From assembly GCA_023548195.1 (NCBI GenBank), contig JAJHZJ010000014.1:16158718-16222717 (forward strand): a stretch of 64,000 nucleotides of DNA, in the 5' to 3' direction. The notes beneath the pieces were generated by a model that saw nothing but the letters and a program-made list of their open reading frames with translations, did not search any database and was not told the origin of the DNA. Source of the stretch: Bettongia penicillata ogilbyi. Taxonomy: Eukaryota; Chordata; Mammalia; Diprotodontia; Potoroidae. Positions within the stretch are counted from its first letter, which is position 1; each line of letters starts with the position of its first letter. Shown one piece after another: positions 11,653 to 24,649 of the stretch. The position numbers and the translations under genes were made by a program.

Positions 11653-12087
11653 TAGCTGAATACTTTATCCACTATTCTATGCTACCCTTATTTATGATGA
11701 TATTAAGCAATTTGTGTGCATATAAGTAAAAAATAAATTGATACAATTAATAAAATTATGAACAATTTCAAAAGGTTGCTCTGTGTATATTGTTTTATGT
11801 ATTAAACAAAATGACTTCCAGTCACTTAAGGGGCATAATAGTAAGATCAAAATTATTCAAGGATCTATTTATTAATTACTGGTTGTCATTCATCAAATCA
11901 CTGATACCAAGATAGTAACTGCAGTTTTATTATTACACTAAGAGCACAGGCCATACCAAAAACTTGACCAGTCAATTTTGCCTGATCATTGGTTTCAGTA
12001 ACTTTGTATAGAATGTGAATTCATAAGCAGTATAGAAAAATTAAATTTTACAGAAAGTGGGGTGAGGGGGAAAATAGTGTTACACAT

Positions 12088-12345
12088 TATGTGGCACAGT
12101 GGATATAGCACTGCACTGGGAATCAAAAAGACTCATCTTTCAGAGTTCAAATCTGGCATCAGACACTTACTAGCTGTGTGACCATGGGCAAGTCTCTTAA
12201 CCTTGTTTGCCTAAGTTCCTCATCTATAAAGTGAGCTAGAGAAGGAAATGGCAAACCACTCCAGTATCTTTGTCAAGAAAACTCCAAATGGGTTCATGAA
12301 GAGTTGGACACAACTGAAAAATAACTGAACATAAACAAAAAGGGG
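12088..12345 (+). repeat. Near full-length marsupial tRNA-derived SINE
   Basis: All parts are present in order: GGCACAGTGGATATAGCACT, AGTTCAAATCTGGCATCAGA, TAGCTGTGTGACCATGGGCA, AAATGGCAAACCACTCCAGT and AAGAGTTGGACACAACTGAA, ending in an A-rich tail. This is the clearest copy in the window and strongly marks the genome as marsupial. Confidence 0.9.
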
Positions 12346-12349
12346 AAGA

Positions 12350-14200
12350 TAAGTCTTAGAGTTGGGATACTGGTTAACAACCTTCTCTGCTTTAGTTTCC
12401 TCTTTTTAAAAATGAGGATGATGAGAGCAGTATCCACTTTAAAGGGTTAGTGTGAAAATACTTTGTAAACTTTAAAGTGCTGTAGAAATTTGAACTGCTG
12501 TTATAGGTTGAATATATGGATTTCTGTAAAACTTATTGTAGAACAATTATGCATATTAAAGCACATTTTATAATTTACTCAGTTTATAAAAGGAAGGTAT
12601 TTTCTGGAGATTATAAGTCAAGAGGAAGAGTAATGGTAGAATATATTTCTTGGAAAGTAGTATGAAGATAGATGAGGTGGGACAATGTGCTCAATATAAA
12701 AAGTTTTCCAGTCCTAGCCCTGTTAGCTTCAGTATACTTGAAAGGTTACTTGAGTTCACATGGCTTTAGGAGACCCAATGTTTGTTTCCCTGAATTTTGT
12801 AGACTAAGGTAGGGAGGTTAAGGGATATATAGGAATTCTTGCATTAAGAAAATGATAAATTAGGAAACAAAATTCCAAAATTTGATTTTATTTTGATGAC
12901 AGTGGATATCATTACTTTATTTTTAAAATAGAACATTTTCAATTTCTACAAATAAAACCCATTTTCTAAATGGTCCTGATAGTTAAGAACCTAAGGAAAT
13001 ATATAGAAAAACCTTTCTAGTCATTATAATACTCTTGTACTTAATACATCTTATTACATTCACTTCAATAGAGATTGTTTTATACAATAGATTAATTGTT
13101 TTTATTAGGCAAAAAAGGAATTTTAATTAAAAGGTCTATTTTTTAAAAAATCTCCTTTTTCTATGTGTCATATTTTCTGCTTTGTGAGTACCTATGAACC
13201 CACTGAACATAGCAATAGATGCTAAGTTACTTAAAAATCTTAAGCCAAAATTTAAAAGAAGCTAGATTTTACTCAGTTTTTATATTGTGTTGATTACAAA
13301 CTGATTACAAACAGCTCATTATCTTTATATATTGAACATCTTTCTACTACTGTGTAGCTGTTTGATTTCTCTTTTGTGTTGGGGCCCTTGTCTTTACTCT
13401 GTTGGTTGAGAAACTTCACAAACCTAGCCAACCTAGGCAAGATAACCTCCCTTCCCTTCCACTGTCTTGGTTTCATTGCTCTTGAGGACAAAGCCTACTG
13501 GACAAACTGTGGGTTTTGATGATCAGTAACAAAATTCCTTTTATTGATTCATGTAAATAAAACTCTCCATTCATTAAGTAGAGATTAATTTTCATATATA
13601 TTGAGTGAAGAAAATCAAAAGGAAGAAATGTGACATTGAAAAACCAATTGACATATCATTGAGACGTTGATCTTATTTCTGATCTCTTTTTCAGGCTGAT
13701 TCTTAAAATACTCACTGTTCATAATCTAATACAACGTTTTTAGTGATTAGGCTGAAGGCTCACATCAGCTCCTGACTTGAGGTATTTAAATTTAATTTTA
13801 CTTATACTCAAAAATTTTTTTAAAAGTTCAAACTCTTCATTAATGTATTTAACTTTTTTTTTTTACATTTTACTAGAAAGCATAACAAAATTACTCATGA
13901 AATTTGAATTTTAGGTATCGAAACCCAGTAACAGGGAAAAATTCATTACTAACCTTTCATGTTTGTTGGTTTCCTTCTTTTCTCAATTCAGTAGGGTTAA
14001 TCCTACTGATCACAGCTTTTACTATGGAATCCTGTTTTTTATTTTTGTTTCTTAAGAAAGGATTAAAAGGAAAAGAAGTAAAACAAAAGGGAAAAGTGAA
14101 CTGAAAAAAAAAAGAAAGTTTTTGAAAGAAAATGATGAATTGATATTCAGATGATCAAATTAAAGAAATGACATTTCAAGAATATATATGATCCTTTTTC
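12350..14200. other. AT-rich intergenic DNA with no supported gene
   Basis: I looked on both strands for 5' exons of the LRRK2-like relic and for TMX1-related sequence and saw none. Open frames here are short and without recognisable motifs. A GTTAGTGTGAAAATACTTTG-type MIR 3' end occurs near 12450. Confidence 0.4.
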
Positions 14201-14219
14201 CATAGAAAAAAAGATGATA

Positions 14220-14640
14220 AATGATCAAAGGATATGAACAGGCTCTTTTTGGATGAAGAAATTAAAGCTATGGCTATATAAAAAAAATACTCTAAATCAC
14301 TACTGATTAGAAAAATGAAAATTAAAACAACTCTAAGATACTACCTCACACCTATTAGATTGGCTAATGTGATAACAAAGGAAAGCAATAAACGTTAGAG
14401 AAGACATGGAAAAATTGCAACACTAATGCATTGTTGGTGGAATTGTGAACTGATCCAACCATTCTGGAGGGTAATTTGGAACTATGCACAAAGGGCAACA
14501 AAACTGTGCATACTCTTTGATCCTGCAATACCACTACTAGATCTGTATCCCAAAAAGATCATAAAACAGGGGAAAGTTTCAGTCCATATTAAAATCATTT
14601 CAAAAATTATCTGTAGGTCACTTGATGAATTCCTTTGAGT
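14220..14640 (+). mobile_element. L1 3' region fragment, plus orientation
   Basis: Contains CATTGTTGGTGGAATTGTGA, CAACCATTCTGGAGGGTAAT and TGATCCTGCAATACCACTAC, the same order as at 38490-39260. This is the end of marsupial L1. Confidence 0.8.
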
Positions 14641-14919
14641 TGTCTTTTACATTAACTTGACCATGATAACTTTTGTGGAAGCTAAGTAGCTTACTAAGAA
14701 AAAAAATCCAAAAAGATGACTTTCACATAAATATTTTGAATCTTCTGAGTACCAAAAGAACTATTAATTTTGCTTTTTTTATATAGATTTGATGACTTTG
14801 TAGATCTTGGAAAAAAATTACAGTGATATGTTCACATTAATTTTTGATGCCACACATGCATTTACTGTTAATGAAGAGATCCAGAAGTTTGGGTGTCAAA
14901 TTTTACATGTGTTTTTTGA

Positions 14920-17900
14920 GAAAGATATTCTAATTATTTTAGCTTTATTTAACTTTTTTAAATTTTGAGTTCCACATTTTCCCCCTCTTACGTGCCTTTC
15001 GCTCACAGAGTGAGAAGGCAAATTGTTATAAATGTTAGCCATTATACATGTGAAGTCATTTCCATATTAGTCATGTTCCCCCATCACAATTTCTCCCAAA
15101 AGCAAGAAAAATAAAAAATAAAGAAAAGGAAAAAAGTATGAATTCATCAGTTCTCTCTGGAGGTAGACAGCATATTTCATTATGAGTGCTTTGGAATTGT
15201 TGTAGATCATTCTATTTATTAGAGTAGCTAACTAAGTCTTTCACAGTTGGTCATTTTACAGTATTGCTGTTATTGTGTTCAATGTTCTTTTGGTTCTTCT
15301 CACTTCACTTTGCATCAGTTCCTATGTTTTCCCCAAGTTTTTTTAAACCATCTCCCTCATCATTTCATATAGTGTTCCCTCATAATTATATACCACAACT
15401 TGTTTAGTCATTCTCCAAATAATGGACATCCCTTTAATTTTCTATTCTTTGCTACCTAAAAAAAGACTGGCTATAAATAATTTTGTCATGTAGGTCCTTT
15501 TCTTTTTCTTTGATCTCTGGGATACAAGCCCAATAGTGGTATTGATGGGTCAAAGGGTATGTACAGCTTTATAGACCTTTGGAAATAGTTCCAAAGTGTT
15601 TTTCAGAATGAGTGAATATTTCACAAATCCATTAGTGTCCTAATTTTTCCATGTCCCCTCCAATATTTGTCATTTTCTTTTTCTGTCATGTTAGTCAATC
15701 CGGTGGGTGTGAGATGATGCCTCAGTTGTTTTAATTTGCATTTCTCAGTCAATAGTGATTTAGAGCACTTTCTCAAATGACTACTGATAGCTTTCATTTC
15801 TTCATCTGAAAACTATTCATATGTTTGCTCACTTATTATTATTCATTACACCTAATTTTGACTGCATGAGGGTTTTTTTATGCAAAGGCTTTTTAATTTA
15901 ATGTAACCAAAATTATCTATTTTACTTCCATGATCCTCTCTATTACTTGTTTGCTTATAAACACTTTATCCATAGATCTGACAGGTGAAATTTTAAATGC
16001 TGCCATAATTTTGTATGTATCTATCTATCTAAAATCACATATTATATCTAAACCACATGCCCATTTTGACCATATCTCGGTATAGGGTGTGAAATGGATG
16101 TTGGTGTATGCCTGATTTCTGCCAAACTGTTTTCCATTTTTCCCAAAAGTTTTGTTGAATAGCGAATTCTTGTCCCAAAGCTTGGATCTTTGGATTTATG
16201 AAATACTAGATTGCTATGGTCATTTATTACTATATATTTTATAGTTAACCTATTCTACTGGTCTACCACTCTGTGTCTTATGCAATACCAGATTATTTTG
16301 ATGATTACTGCTTTGCAACATAAGTTTCATATCTGGAATTCCTAGGCCTCCTTCTTTCACATTTTTTTCATTGATTCTCTTGATATTCTTGACCTTTTGT
16401 TTTTCCAGATGAATTATGTTATTATTTTTTTCTAGCTCTACAAAATAATTGTTGTATAGTTTATTGGTATGGCACTGAGTAAGTTAATTTAGGTAGATCT
16501 GTCATTTTCAAATTGGCTAAGGCTACACATGAGATATTAATATTTCTCTATTTGTTTAGATCTGTCTTGATTTGTGTGAAAAGTATTTTATGATTGTGTT
16601 CATATAGGTCATGTTAGATAGACTCCCAAGTATTTTATATTGTTTGCAATGATTTTAAATGGAATTTCTCTTTTTATCTTTTGCTGCTAGAATTTGTCGA
16701 TAATACATAGAAATGCTGATGATTTACAAGGTATTTTTTTTATATTCTTCAACTTTGCAAAATTTTTTAATTATGTCAACTAGTTTTTTAGTTGATTCTC
16801 TAGGATTCTCTAAGTATACCATCATACCATCTGTAAAGATTGATCATTTTATTTGTTGCCTGTTCTTATTCTTTCAAATTCTTTTTCTTGTCTTATTGCC
16901 ATAGCTAGCATTTCTAGTATGGCATTGAATAATAGTGATAATGAACATCTTTGTTTCATCCCTGATGTTATGGAGAAGGTTTTTAGTTTATCCTTATTAA
17001 ATTTAATGCTTGCTCTTGGTTTTAGATAAATATTACTTATCATTTTAAGAAAAGCATCATTTATTCCAATGCTTTCTATTGTCTTAAATAGGAATAGGTG
17101 TTTTATTTTGTCTCAAGCCTTTTCTGCATCTGTTAATATAATCGTATGCTTTTTGTTGTATTTGTTATTGATATGATCAATTGTATTGATCATTTTCCTG
17201 ATATCAAACCAATCCTGTGTTCTTGTCATAAATCTCACCTGGTCACAGTGTTTGATCTTACAATATATTGCTTTATGATATATTATTGTAATCTCTTTAC
17301 TAGTATTTGATTTAAATTTTTTGTCTCAATAGTTCATTAGTGAAATTGTTCTGTAGTTTTCCTTTTCTGCTTTTGCTCTCCCTGGTTTTGATATCAAAAC
17401 CATAGAAGCAATACCATAGAAGCAATTTAGCATATCTTCTTTATCTACTTTTCCAAATAGTTTATATAGTATTAAAATTAATTATTCTTTAGATGTTTGG
17501 AAGAATTCATTTGTTAATCCATTTGATCCCTGTGATATTTTTTTAGAGAGCTCATTGATGATGTATTCAATTTTTTTTTCTAAGGTAAGGCTATTTAAGT
17601 ATTCTTATTCCTCTTTTGTTGATCTGGACAATTTATATTTTTGTAAATATCCATTTCACCATTTCACTTAGAGTCTTAGATTTGTTTGCATATAATTGGG
17701 AAAATTAGCTCCTAATAATTGTTTTAATTTCATCTTCAGTGGTGGTGTATTCACCCTTTTCATTTTTGATACTGATAAATTGACTTTCTTCTTTCTGGGT
17801 TTTTTTTTTAAATCAAAGCAAACCATGGTTTATCTATTTTATTGCTTTTTTCTTAAAACTAACTCCTAGTTTTATTTTTTAATTCTGGTGGTTTTTTATT

Positions 17901-20900
17901 TTCAATTTTATTAATCTCTCCTTTGTTTTTCAGAATTTCTATTTTGATGTTTAATTGGGGATTTTTAATTTGTTCTCTTTCTGGTTATTTTAGTTGCATG
18001 CCCAATTAATTGGTATGTTCAGTTTCTGTTTTATTGATGTGATAAGAGAATAAATCTGCCTCTAAGTGCTGTTTTGGCTGCATTCCACAAATTTTAGAAC
18101 AATGATATCCCACTGATATTATCTTTAATGGAATTAATGATTGTCTCTATGATTTGTTTTTAACCCATTCATTCTTTAGAATTAATTATTTATTGTTTAA
18201 TTTTTATCTGTATCTCCACAGCCATTTATTGAATATTTTTTAATGTATTTTGGATTGAAAAGGGCACATTTAATATTTTTTGCTTTTCTGTATTTGCGAC
18301 AATTTTATACCCTAATAGATGGTCAGTTTTTTTGAACTTGCCATGTGGTTGGTTATTGTCCTTCATTCTCAAAGAGGACCAAAATGACATCACCATGCTA
18401 TGGTCAAGTTTCAATGTGCCCTACTGTGGCTGATCTGACCAGTATGAGCTTGGAATGCTCTACCACAAGTTGGGCACAAATAGTCTGTGTGAACATTTGG
18501 GGTGGATACTACAAATTTATGCATCCTGCATTTCTTTTGATCTGTCTCAATTCTGCTTTGCTCATAGAGCACAGAACCTTCTCATGTGAGCATGCCATGC
18601 TGAGCAGTCCTGTGCCAGTGTCTCCCATGTGACACAATCAACTCCAAAGTTCCTAAGAGAGACCTTGAGAGTGTCCCCATATTGTTTTTCTCACCACCAT
18701 GTGAGCACTTACCCTGTGTAAGTTGTCCATAAAATAATCCTTTTTGGCAAGTGTCCATTTTGCATTCAAATAACATGGCCAGTCCATTGGAGTTGCACTC
18801 TCTGAAGCAGAGTTTGAATGCTTGGCAGTTTAGTTCGAGTAAGAACCTCAGTTTCTGGTAGCTTATCCTGTCAGGTGATCTTCAGAATCTTCCTAAGACA
18901 ATTCAAATGGAAGCAGTTCAGTTTCCTTGCATGGCACTGATATACCGTCCAGGTTTCACAGGCCTATAACAATGAGGTCAGCACAGCAGTTCTGTAGACC
19001 TTCAGTTTGGTAGTCAGCCTAATTCCTCTTCTCTCCCATACTTTCCTTAGGATACTCCCAAACATTGAGTTAACTCTGGCAATGCATGCGTCAATTTCAT
19101 TATCAGTGTGTACGTCCCTAGAAAGTACACTCCCAAGGTAAGTGAACTTATCCACAGCATTTACAACTTATCTGTTTGTTGTAACTGATGGTTCCATGTA
19201 TGGATGATATGGTGATAGCTGATGGAGCACCTGTGTTTTCTTGGTGTAAATTATTAGGCCAAAATTAGCACGAGCAGCAGAGAATTGATCCATACTTTTG
19301 TTTCATCTCAGCTTCAGCACTGAGTGCACAATCATTTGCAAACAGAAAATCATGTACCAACAGTCCCTGCGCTTTCAGCTTGTCTTGTAGCCTTTTCTAG
19401 TTGAAGAATTTACCACCAATATGATAACTGGTCTTGCTGCTGGGTTCATCCTCATTGAAAGCATTTGACAACATGGTATGTAAAGCTGAGAAAAAGGCAT
19501 GCTCCTTTCTATTCCCATTCAGTTATCTCCAGCAGTCTATCATATTTAACTTTTATAAAATTCTATTCATCTCCTTAACTTCTTTATTATTTATTTTATG
19601 ATGAGATTCATCTAGCCTGAAGTTGAAGGTCCTCACTAATTTAATTTTACTATTTTCTCTTGTAATTCATTTGACTTTTCCTTTAAGAACTTGGATGCTA
19701 TACTATATGGTGCATATCTGTTTAGTGATGATATAGTTTCTCTGATTATCCTTTTAATGAGTTTTATTTTTGCTTTTGCTTTGTCTGAAATCCCAATTAT
19801 TAACTTGCCTTTATTTACCTTCATTTCAATCATAAGAAATTATGCTCCAGTCCCTTATTTTAATTGTGTGTTTCTGTTTGTTTCAGATGCATTTCTTGTA
19901 AACAATATTTTATTGGAATCTGGTTTCTAATCCATTCTGAGTTTCCCTTTTATGGGTGATTTCATACCATTCACATGCATGATATGAAATTTTTTATCCT
20001 TTTTTATCCCTTTCCCTCTCTTTATTTATCCTGTCCTTCTTCAAAATCTGTTTTACTTCTGACCTTTGCTTCCCATAAAATGCTTTCCCTCTTATTCCTG
20101 TGCCTCTCTTTTGCTTATCCTGTCATCTCTTCCTCCTACTTCCCTCTTGGATAAAACATTTTTTTCCTACTCAACTGTGTGTGTGCATGCATGTGTGTGT
20201 ATATGTTTTCCCTCATTGAACCAGTTCAGATGTTAGTGAGTTTCAAGCCTTGTACCCCCTTGTATCTCCATGCCCTATTTTCCTTTTCAATATAAAAGTT
20301 CTTCTTTATATGTCTCTTTTCTGCAAGATAATTTCCCCCTTTTTTTCCTTTCTCTTCCTCCTTCTTCAAGTGAGCATCTCTCTTACTTGCTCTCCATTTT
20401 TTTTAGATCATCCCAATATGACTGAATCATACCCATACCCTCTGTCTATTTAGACTCCTTCTAACTCTCCTACTGATGATAAAATTCTTAGGAGTTACAT
20501 ACAAATGTAAATAGTTTAATTTATATTAAGTCCATTATTTCTCTTTCATGTTTACCTTTCATGCTTCTCAAATCTTCTCTTTGAATGTCCAGTTTTCTAT
20601 TTAGTTCTGATCTTTTTATCAAGAATGCATGAAAATCCTCTACTTCATTAAATATCCATTTTTTTTTTCATTGAAGGATTATACTAAGTTTTGCTGGTCA
20701 ACTTATTCTTGGTTATAATCTCAGTTCATTTGCCTTCTGGAATATTATATTCTAAGTCTTCAAATCCTTTAACATAGTAACTCTGAAATCTTGTGTGATC
20801 TTGACTATGAATCCATGGTATTTGAATATTTTCTTTCTGTCTAGTTTTAGTTTTTGGAATTTGGCTATAATATTGCTGGGAGTTTTCACTTTGGCATCTC

Positions 20901-22493
20901 TTTCATGAGATGATCAGTGGGTTCTTTTACATTCTGCTCTGTCCTCTGACTCTAAGATATCTAGTCAATTTTTCTTTATAATTTGTTGGCATGATAGCTA
21001 GGCTCTCTTTTTTCATAGTTGTCAATTAGTCTATTAATCCTTCAATTATTCATATAATTTGTTTTTCTGGTGAGGTATTTCACAATTCCTTCTATTTTTT
21101 TCATTTGTTTGACTTGGTTTTATTGTTTCTTGATGTTTCATTGAGTTACTAGTCATTACTTGGTCAATTCTACTTTTTAAAATAAATATTTCATATTTTA
21201 TTTTTCCACAGTTACATGTAAAAACAATTTTTAACATTCATTTTTAAAACTGAATTTCAAATTCTCTCCCCCGCTACATTGAGAAGGCAAGCAATTTGAT
21301 ATAGGTTATACATGTGTAGTCACAGAAAATATTTCCATATTAGTCATGTTGTGAAAGAAAACATAGACCATCAATTCTACTTTTCAAAAAATTATTTTCT
21401 TCAGTGAGCTTTTGTACCTCTTTTTCCATTTAGCCATTACTGCCTTTTAAGTAGTTCTTTTTATCAATGAACTTTTCTACTTCTTTTACTATTTGACCAA
21501 TTCTGACTTTTTAAGATGTTATTTTCTTTTGCAAATTTTGTGCCTCTTTTACCAAGCGATTCTCTTTTGACAATTTTCTTGCATTGCTTATTTCTTTCTC
21601 CAAATTTTCCTCTACCACTCTTATCTGATTTTTTAGGCCTTTTTGTTTTTTGCTCTTTGTTAAACTCTTTCAGGAATTCTCTTTTGGCTTGTATCCTAAT
21701 CTGCATTTTTTTTCCCCTTTGAGGCTCTGCTAGTAGCTGTTTTCATGTTATCTTTTTGTGAGTTTCTGTCTTGATCTTTCCTGTTGTCACCCTAATAACT
21801 TTTTATGGTCAGTTTCTTTTATTTTGTTGTTATTGTGTTGCTTGTTCATTTCTCCATCCTATTTCTTGATTTTGAACTTTATATTAAAGCTGAATTCTGT
21901 TTATCTTAGGGATACAGGGCACTGTCCCAAGCTGCTAACTTTTGTGCACTACTGTTTTCAGAGGAAGTCCTAGGAGTCCTTAAGTTTTTGGTTCTTCCAT
22001 GGTAGTGTTATAACAGGAGAAGTGTGGTCACTAGTCTCCTTGTATGGGCTCAGATCCATATCCAAGTAGGGACCCTGTTCCTTTTGAACTGGAAGTACCA
22101 GCATTCCTCTCTGCCCTGGAACTGCCAACCAATACTGGGTATGAGAATTGGAATTATCAAACAGGGCCCTGTCCTATACCAAGTGTCAACACAGGGTTCC
22201 CACATAATTTCTTACTCATTCCAATTACCTGGATTGAGAGTTTCTGAAGTTGCTGCTGCTGGTATTCCCACCACATGTATCCTGGGCTAGCCTTGCCCCC
22301 ACTCCAATGTAATGGACCTCTTCTTCCGACCTCCTAAATTGTCTGACAGGAAAAAATATCTCGCTCTTATCTTTTGCCAGCTATGCTGCTCTGCAATGTG
22401 ATTGGTTGTGTTATTTTAAAATTGTTTGGAGGGAATGTTGGATGGGTTAGTCTAGAATGCTGAGTCTACTCTGCCAAATTTTGGCTCTACCCC
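14920..22493 (-). mobile_element. Nearly complete but decayed L1, minus orientation, interrupted
   Basis: Its 3' UTR lies near 14940-15500 (antisense of the plus-strand L1 ends). ORF2 antisense follows through about 17-20 kb, for example the reverse-transcriptase-like peptide MKQRCSLSLLFNAILEMLA at about 16900-16960 (compare [21 protein letters not shown]-type RT motifs). ORF1 and 5' UTR follow, ending at the antisense 5' terminus near 22493 (TTTTGGCTCTACCCC). It is broken by stops, by an RTE element at 18340-19540, and by a second short L1 3' end around 21180-21360. It is not active. Confidence 0.75.
18340..19540 (-). mobile_element. RTE-type LINE 3' part inside the L1
   Basis: The minus-strand frame at 18964-19155 reads DKFTYLGSVLSRDVHTDNEI, then GIRLTTKLKVYRTAVLTSLL, the conserved end of the RTE/BovB reverse transcriptase (KFTYLGS...KLKVY.AVVLT.LLYG). 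The terminal segment near 18346 (CCTTCATTCTCAAAGAGGAC) recurs at 33355. The L1 resumes on both sides, so the RTE copy inserted later. Confidence 0.75.
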
Positions 22494-22499
22494 CTCTCC

Positions 22500-23000
22500 T
22501 TCACAGTCTTCTTTCTTTTGCATTTTATCTTTCTTAAAGATATATTTCTTAAAATAAAATTTCAGTTAAATAAAACTTATTTTACTTGTGGAATGGTTAG
22601 AGAGCTGCCTCCAAGCCAAGAAAACTTAGGAGTTCTGCTTTGGACACATTTTTTTGTGTGGTTCTTGGCAAGTTACTTAACCTCTTAATGCTGTAAGCGT
22701 TAAAGAGAAAGTACGAACCTATGGTTCTGGAGAGCTTTTCCTTACCTGGGAGTTTCCTTTACCAATGAAACCACAGGTCCAATCCCTTTTCCTAAATAAA
22801 TGAAATGTTCTAAATTATGTCTTTATTCATAAGTGAATTGTTGTGTGATATGGAGAATTATCTGGCAGTGTTGTGGCATGAGACAAGGCATTAGTTATAA
22901 AATTAGATCAATGGGTAAGTTAAGATTGAGTCAATATTAAGTCATTGCCAGATGTTTCTAAATCTGGTACAAATTCTATAAAAAGGATTAGAAGGATTAT
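22500..23000. other. AT-rich DNA between the L1 and the first relic block
   Basis: A faint SINE trace (GGCAAGTTACTTAACCTCTT) is seen at 22668. Nothing else can be supported. Confidence 0.4.
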
Positions 23001-23009
23001 GATAAAAGG

Positions 23010-23106
23010 TAGAATGCATTTACTCTTGGGGAAAAGATTTGGCCTCTTTTTTTTCTTACGACGAAGAGACTACTATAGCTTTCAACAATTACCATTGTTT
23101 ACCTTT
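23010..23106 (+). pseudogene. Candidate LRRK2-like exon 4/5 block
   Basis: One frame reads WGKDLAS, a few residues, then YDEETTIAFNNYHCLPF. The human protein has SGKITLLILDEESDIF, then DAMHSFP. Shared anchors in register are GK, DEE, I and the H..P pair, with two small length changes. It lies just upstream of the well-supported exon 6 block, as expected. No clear splice sites were found. Weak alone; position is the main support. Confidence 0.35.
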
Positions 23107-23840
23107 CTTATTAAAGAGCCTACTTCTTAACTGATTATGTAGACATGTTGATACTGATTTAAAGAGAAGCCATCCTCAGGATCACATACAAATCCATGAA
23201 TAATGCTTGCTACATATTCTAATTTTAAATACTAATATGGCAACATCTTTGTTTTTATTGCTCCATTATACTGAATAAACCTCCTTTTGTAAACCAAACT
23301 CTGTGGCGTAAAAACAAAACAAACCCAAAATTTACTTCAAATGAAAAATCAAATGGCTGTATTATAAAGATAATTGTTGACAACAACAAATTTTTTTTAT
23401 GCTTTCTGGGAACCATTAAGAAAAAGTTGGATGACAAACCTCACTTTCTTGCCATTTACTTTGTTGACTAAATGAATGTTTTGGATATCTGAGTTGCCCT
23501 AGAGCAACTCCACTTTTCTTTAAAGTAATTCATTCTAACATGTTCTCTGTTAATTACAGGTAAAATTTATTTAAAGTACCTCTTTGCCTAAATTCTAAAT
23601 CCTTTATTCTGTTAACTCTTTATTTACTAGCATGTTTTCATTTTAGCACAGTAATGCAAATAAATTTGGTCAAATTTTTTTTCATTTTTGTTGGCTTAGT
23701 TTTGTGTATAGAAAAATTTCCGACTAATGGATTAGTTCAGAAACATTTTTATTTTTCTAACTATACAATTCAATATACTGAATAATTCATGTTATTATAT
23801 AATCCTTAAAGTTAATGTTTTCCTTTCAATTTATTTTCAG

Positions 23841-23961
23841 ATCAACTGCCTGCATTTGAGAATAAAGATTGCATGTTTTTGCTGAATACATTAAAAAAGA
23901 TTTAATCATGAAGAAGTGGTTCTTCATGTTCTTCACAGTTTACATTCCCAAGCACTCCTAT
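23841..23961 (+). pseudogene. LRRK2-like exon 6 relic, one-base frameshift
   Basis: An acceptor TTATTTTCAG precedes the block and a strong donor GTAAGT follows at 23962. The first frame reads DQLPAFENKDCMFLLNTLKK (human EQLTEFVENKDYMILLSALTNF). After a one-base shift the next frame reads FNHEEVVLHVLHSLHSQALL (human FKDEEEIVLHVLHCLHSLAI). In the armadillo region of LRRK2 this forms helices. The unshifted frame runs into TAA immediately, so the lesion alone would truncate the product. Both splice sites look usable, which makes intron-containing origin clear. Confidence 0.85.
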
Positions 23962-24149
23962 GTAAGTGTCTACAAGTAAGATTGTCATTACTCACTTGAA
24001 TCACTATAAACTAAAATATTTTCTCCAAGAGCTGTTTTGGACATAATTTATAAATTAGGGATCTAAATGTATTGATGTCAGGAAAAAAATTGACTATTGT
24101 TAATATCAAAATAAGATCAGTTTCTGAAACTCTAAAATTGAATATCACT

Positions 24150-24470
24150 TTTCTTGAAAGAAGACTGTGGACTCATAATGGAAAATGGTATCCACATCCA
24201 GAGAAAGAACTAGAGTCTGCCGGCTGATCAAAGCATACTATTTTCTTTGTTGATGTTGTTATTTTGTTTTTTCTTCCTCGGGGTCTTTCCCTTTTGTTCT
24301 GATTCTTCTTTCACAACATGAATAATGTAGAAATATATTTAATATAATTGTATGTATATAGCCTATATGAGGTTGCATGCTGTCAAAATCTTACAAAATT
24401 AACACTGGAAACTAAAACTAAATAAATAAAATAATAATTTGTGTGTGTGTGTGTGTGTGTATACATATAT
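24150..24470 (+). mobile_element. L1 3' end with (GT)n tail
   Basis: Carries TATCCACATCCAGAGAAAGA, TCTTCTTTCACAACATGAAT and GGTTGCATGCTGTC, the marsupial L1 terminus, then an A-rich tail and a GT repeat at 24438-24462. It sits in an intron position of the relic. Confidence 0.75.
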
Positions 24471-24619
24471 ATAAAAGAAGGCTGTGAAGAGTGAGTGAAT
24501 TTGGCTTATGGACCACAATGTCAAGTTTATCTGATGGGCTGATTTCGTATCTTAGTTCTCAGTTTAGATATCATCACTAGTTTTTGTAAGTTACCATTAA
24601 TATTTTGCATTTTTTGCAG

Positions 24620-24649
24620 CACTTGTACTTAGTGGAGCTATAAGCTCAT
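24620..24649 (+). pseudogene. Candidate LRRK2-like exon 7 start, cut by an LTR
   Basis: After a clean acceptor (TTTTTTGCAG, ending at 24619) the frame that continues from the exon 6 donor reads SLVLSGAIS, comparable to human EVLMSGNVR at the start of exon 7. The LTR at 24650-25211 follows within 30 bases. The DNA beyond the LTR shows only scattered resemblance. The match is short; the correct phase and acceptor are the main support. Confidence 0.35.
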
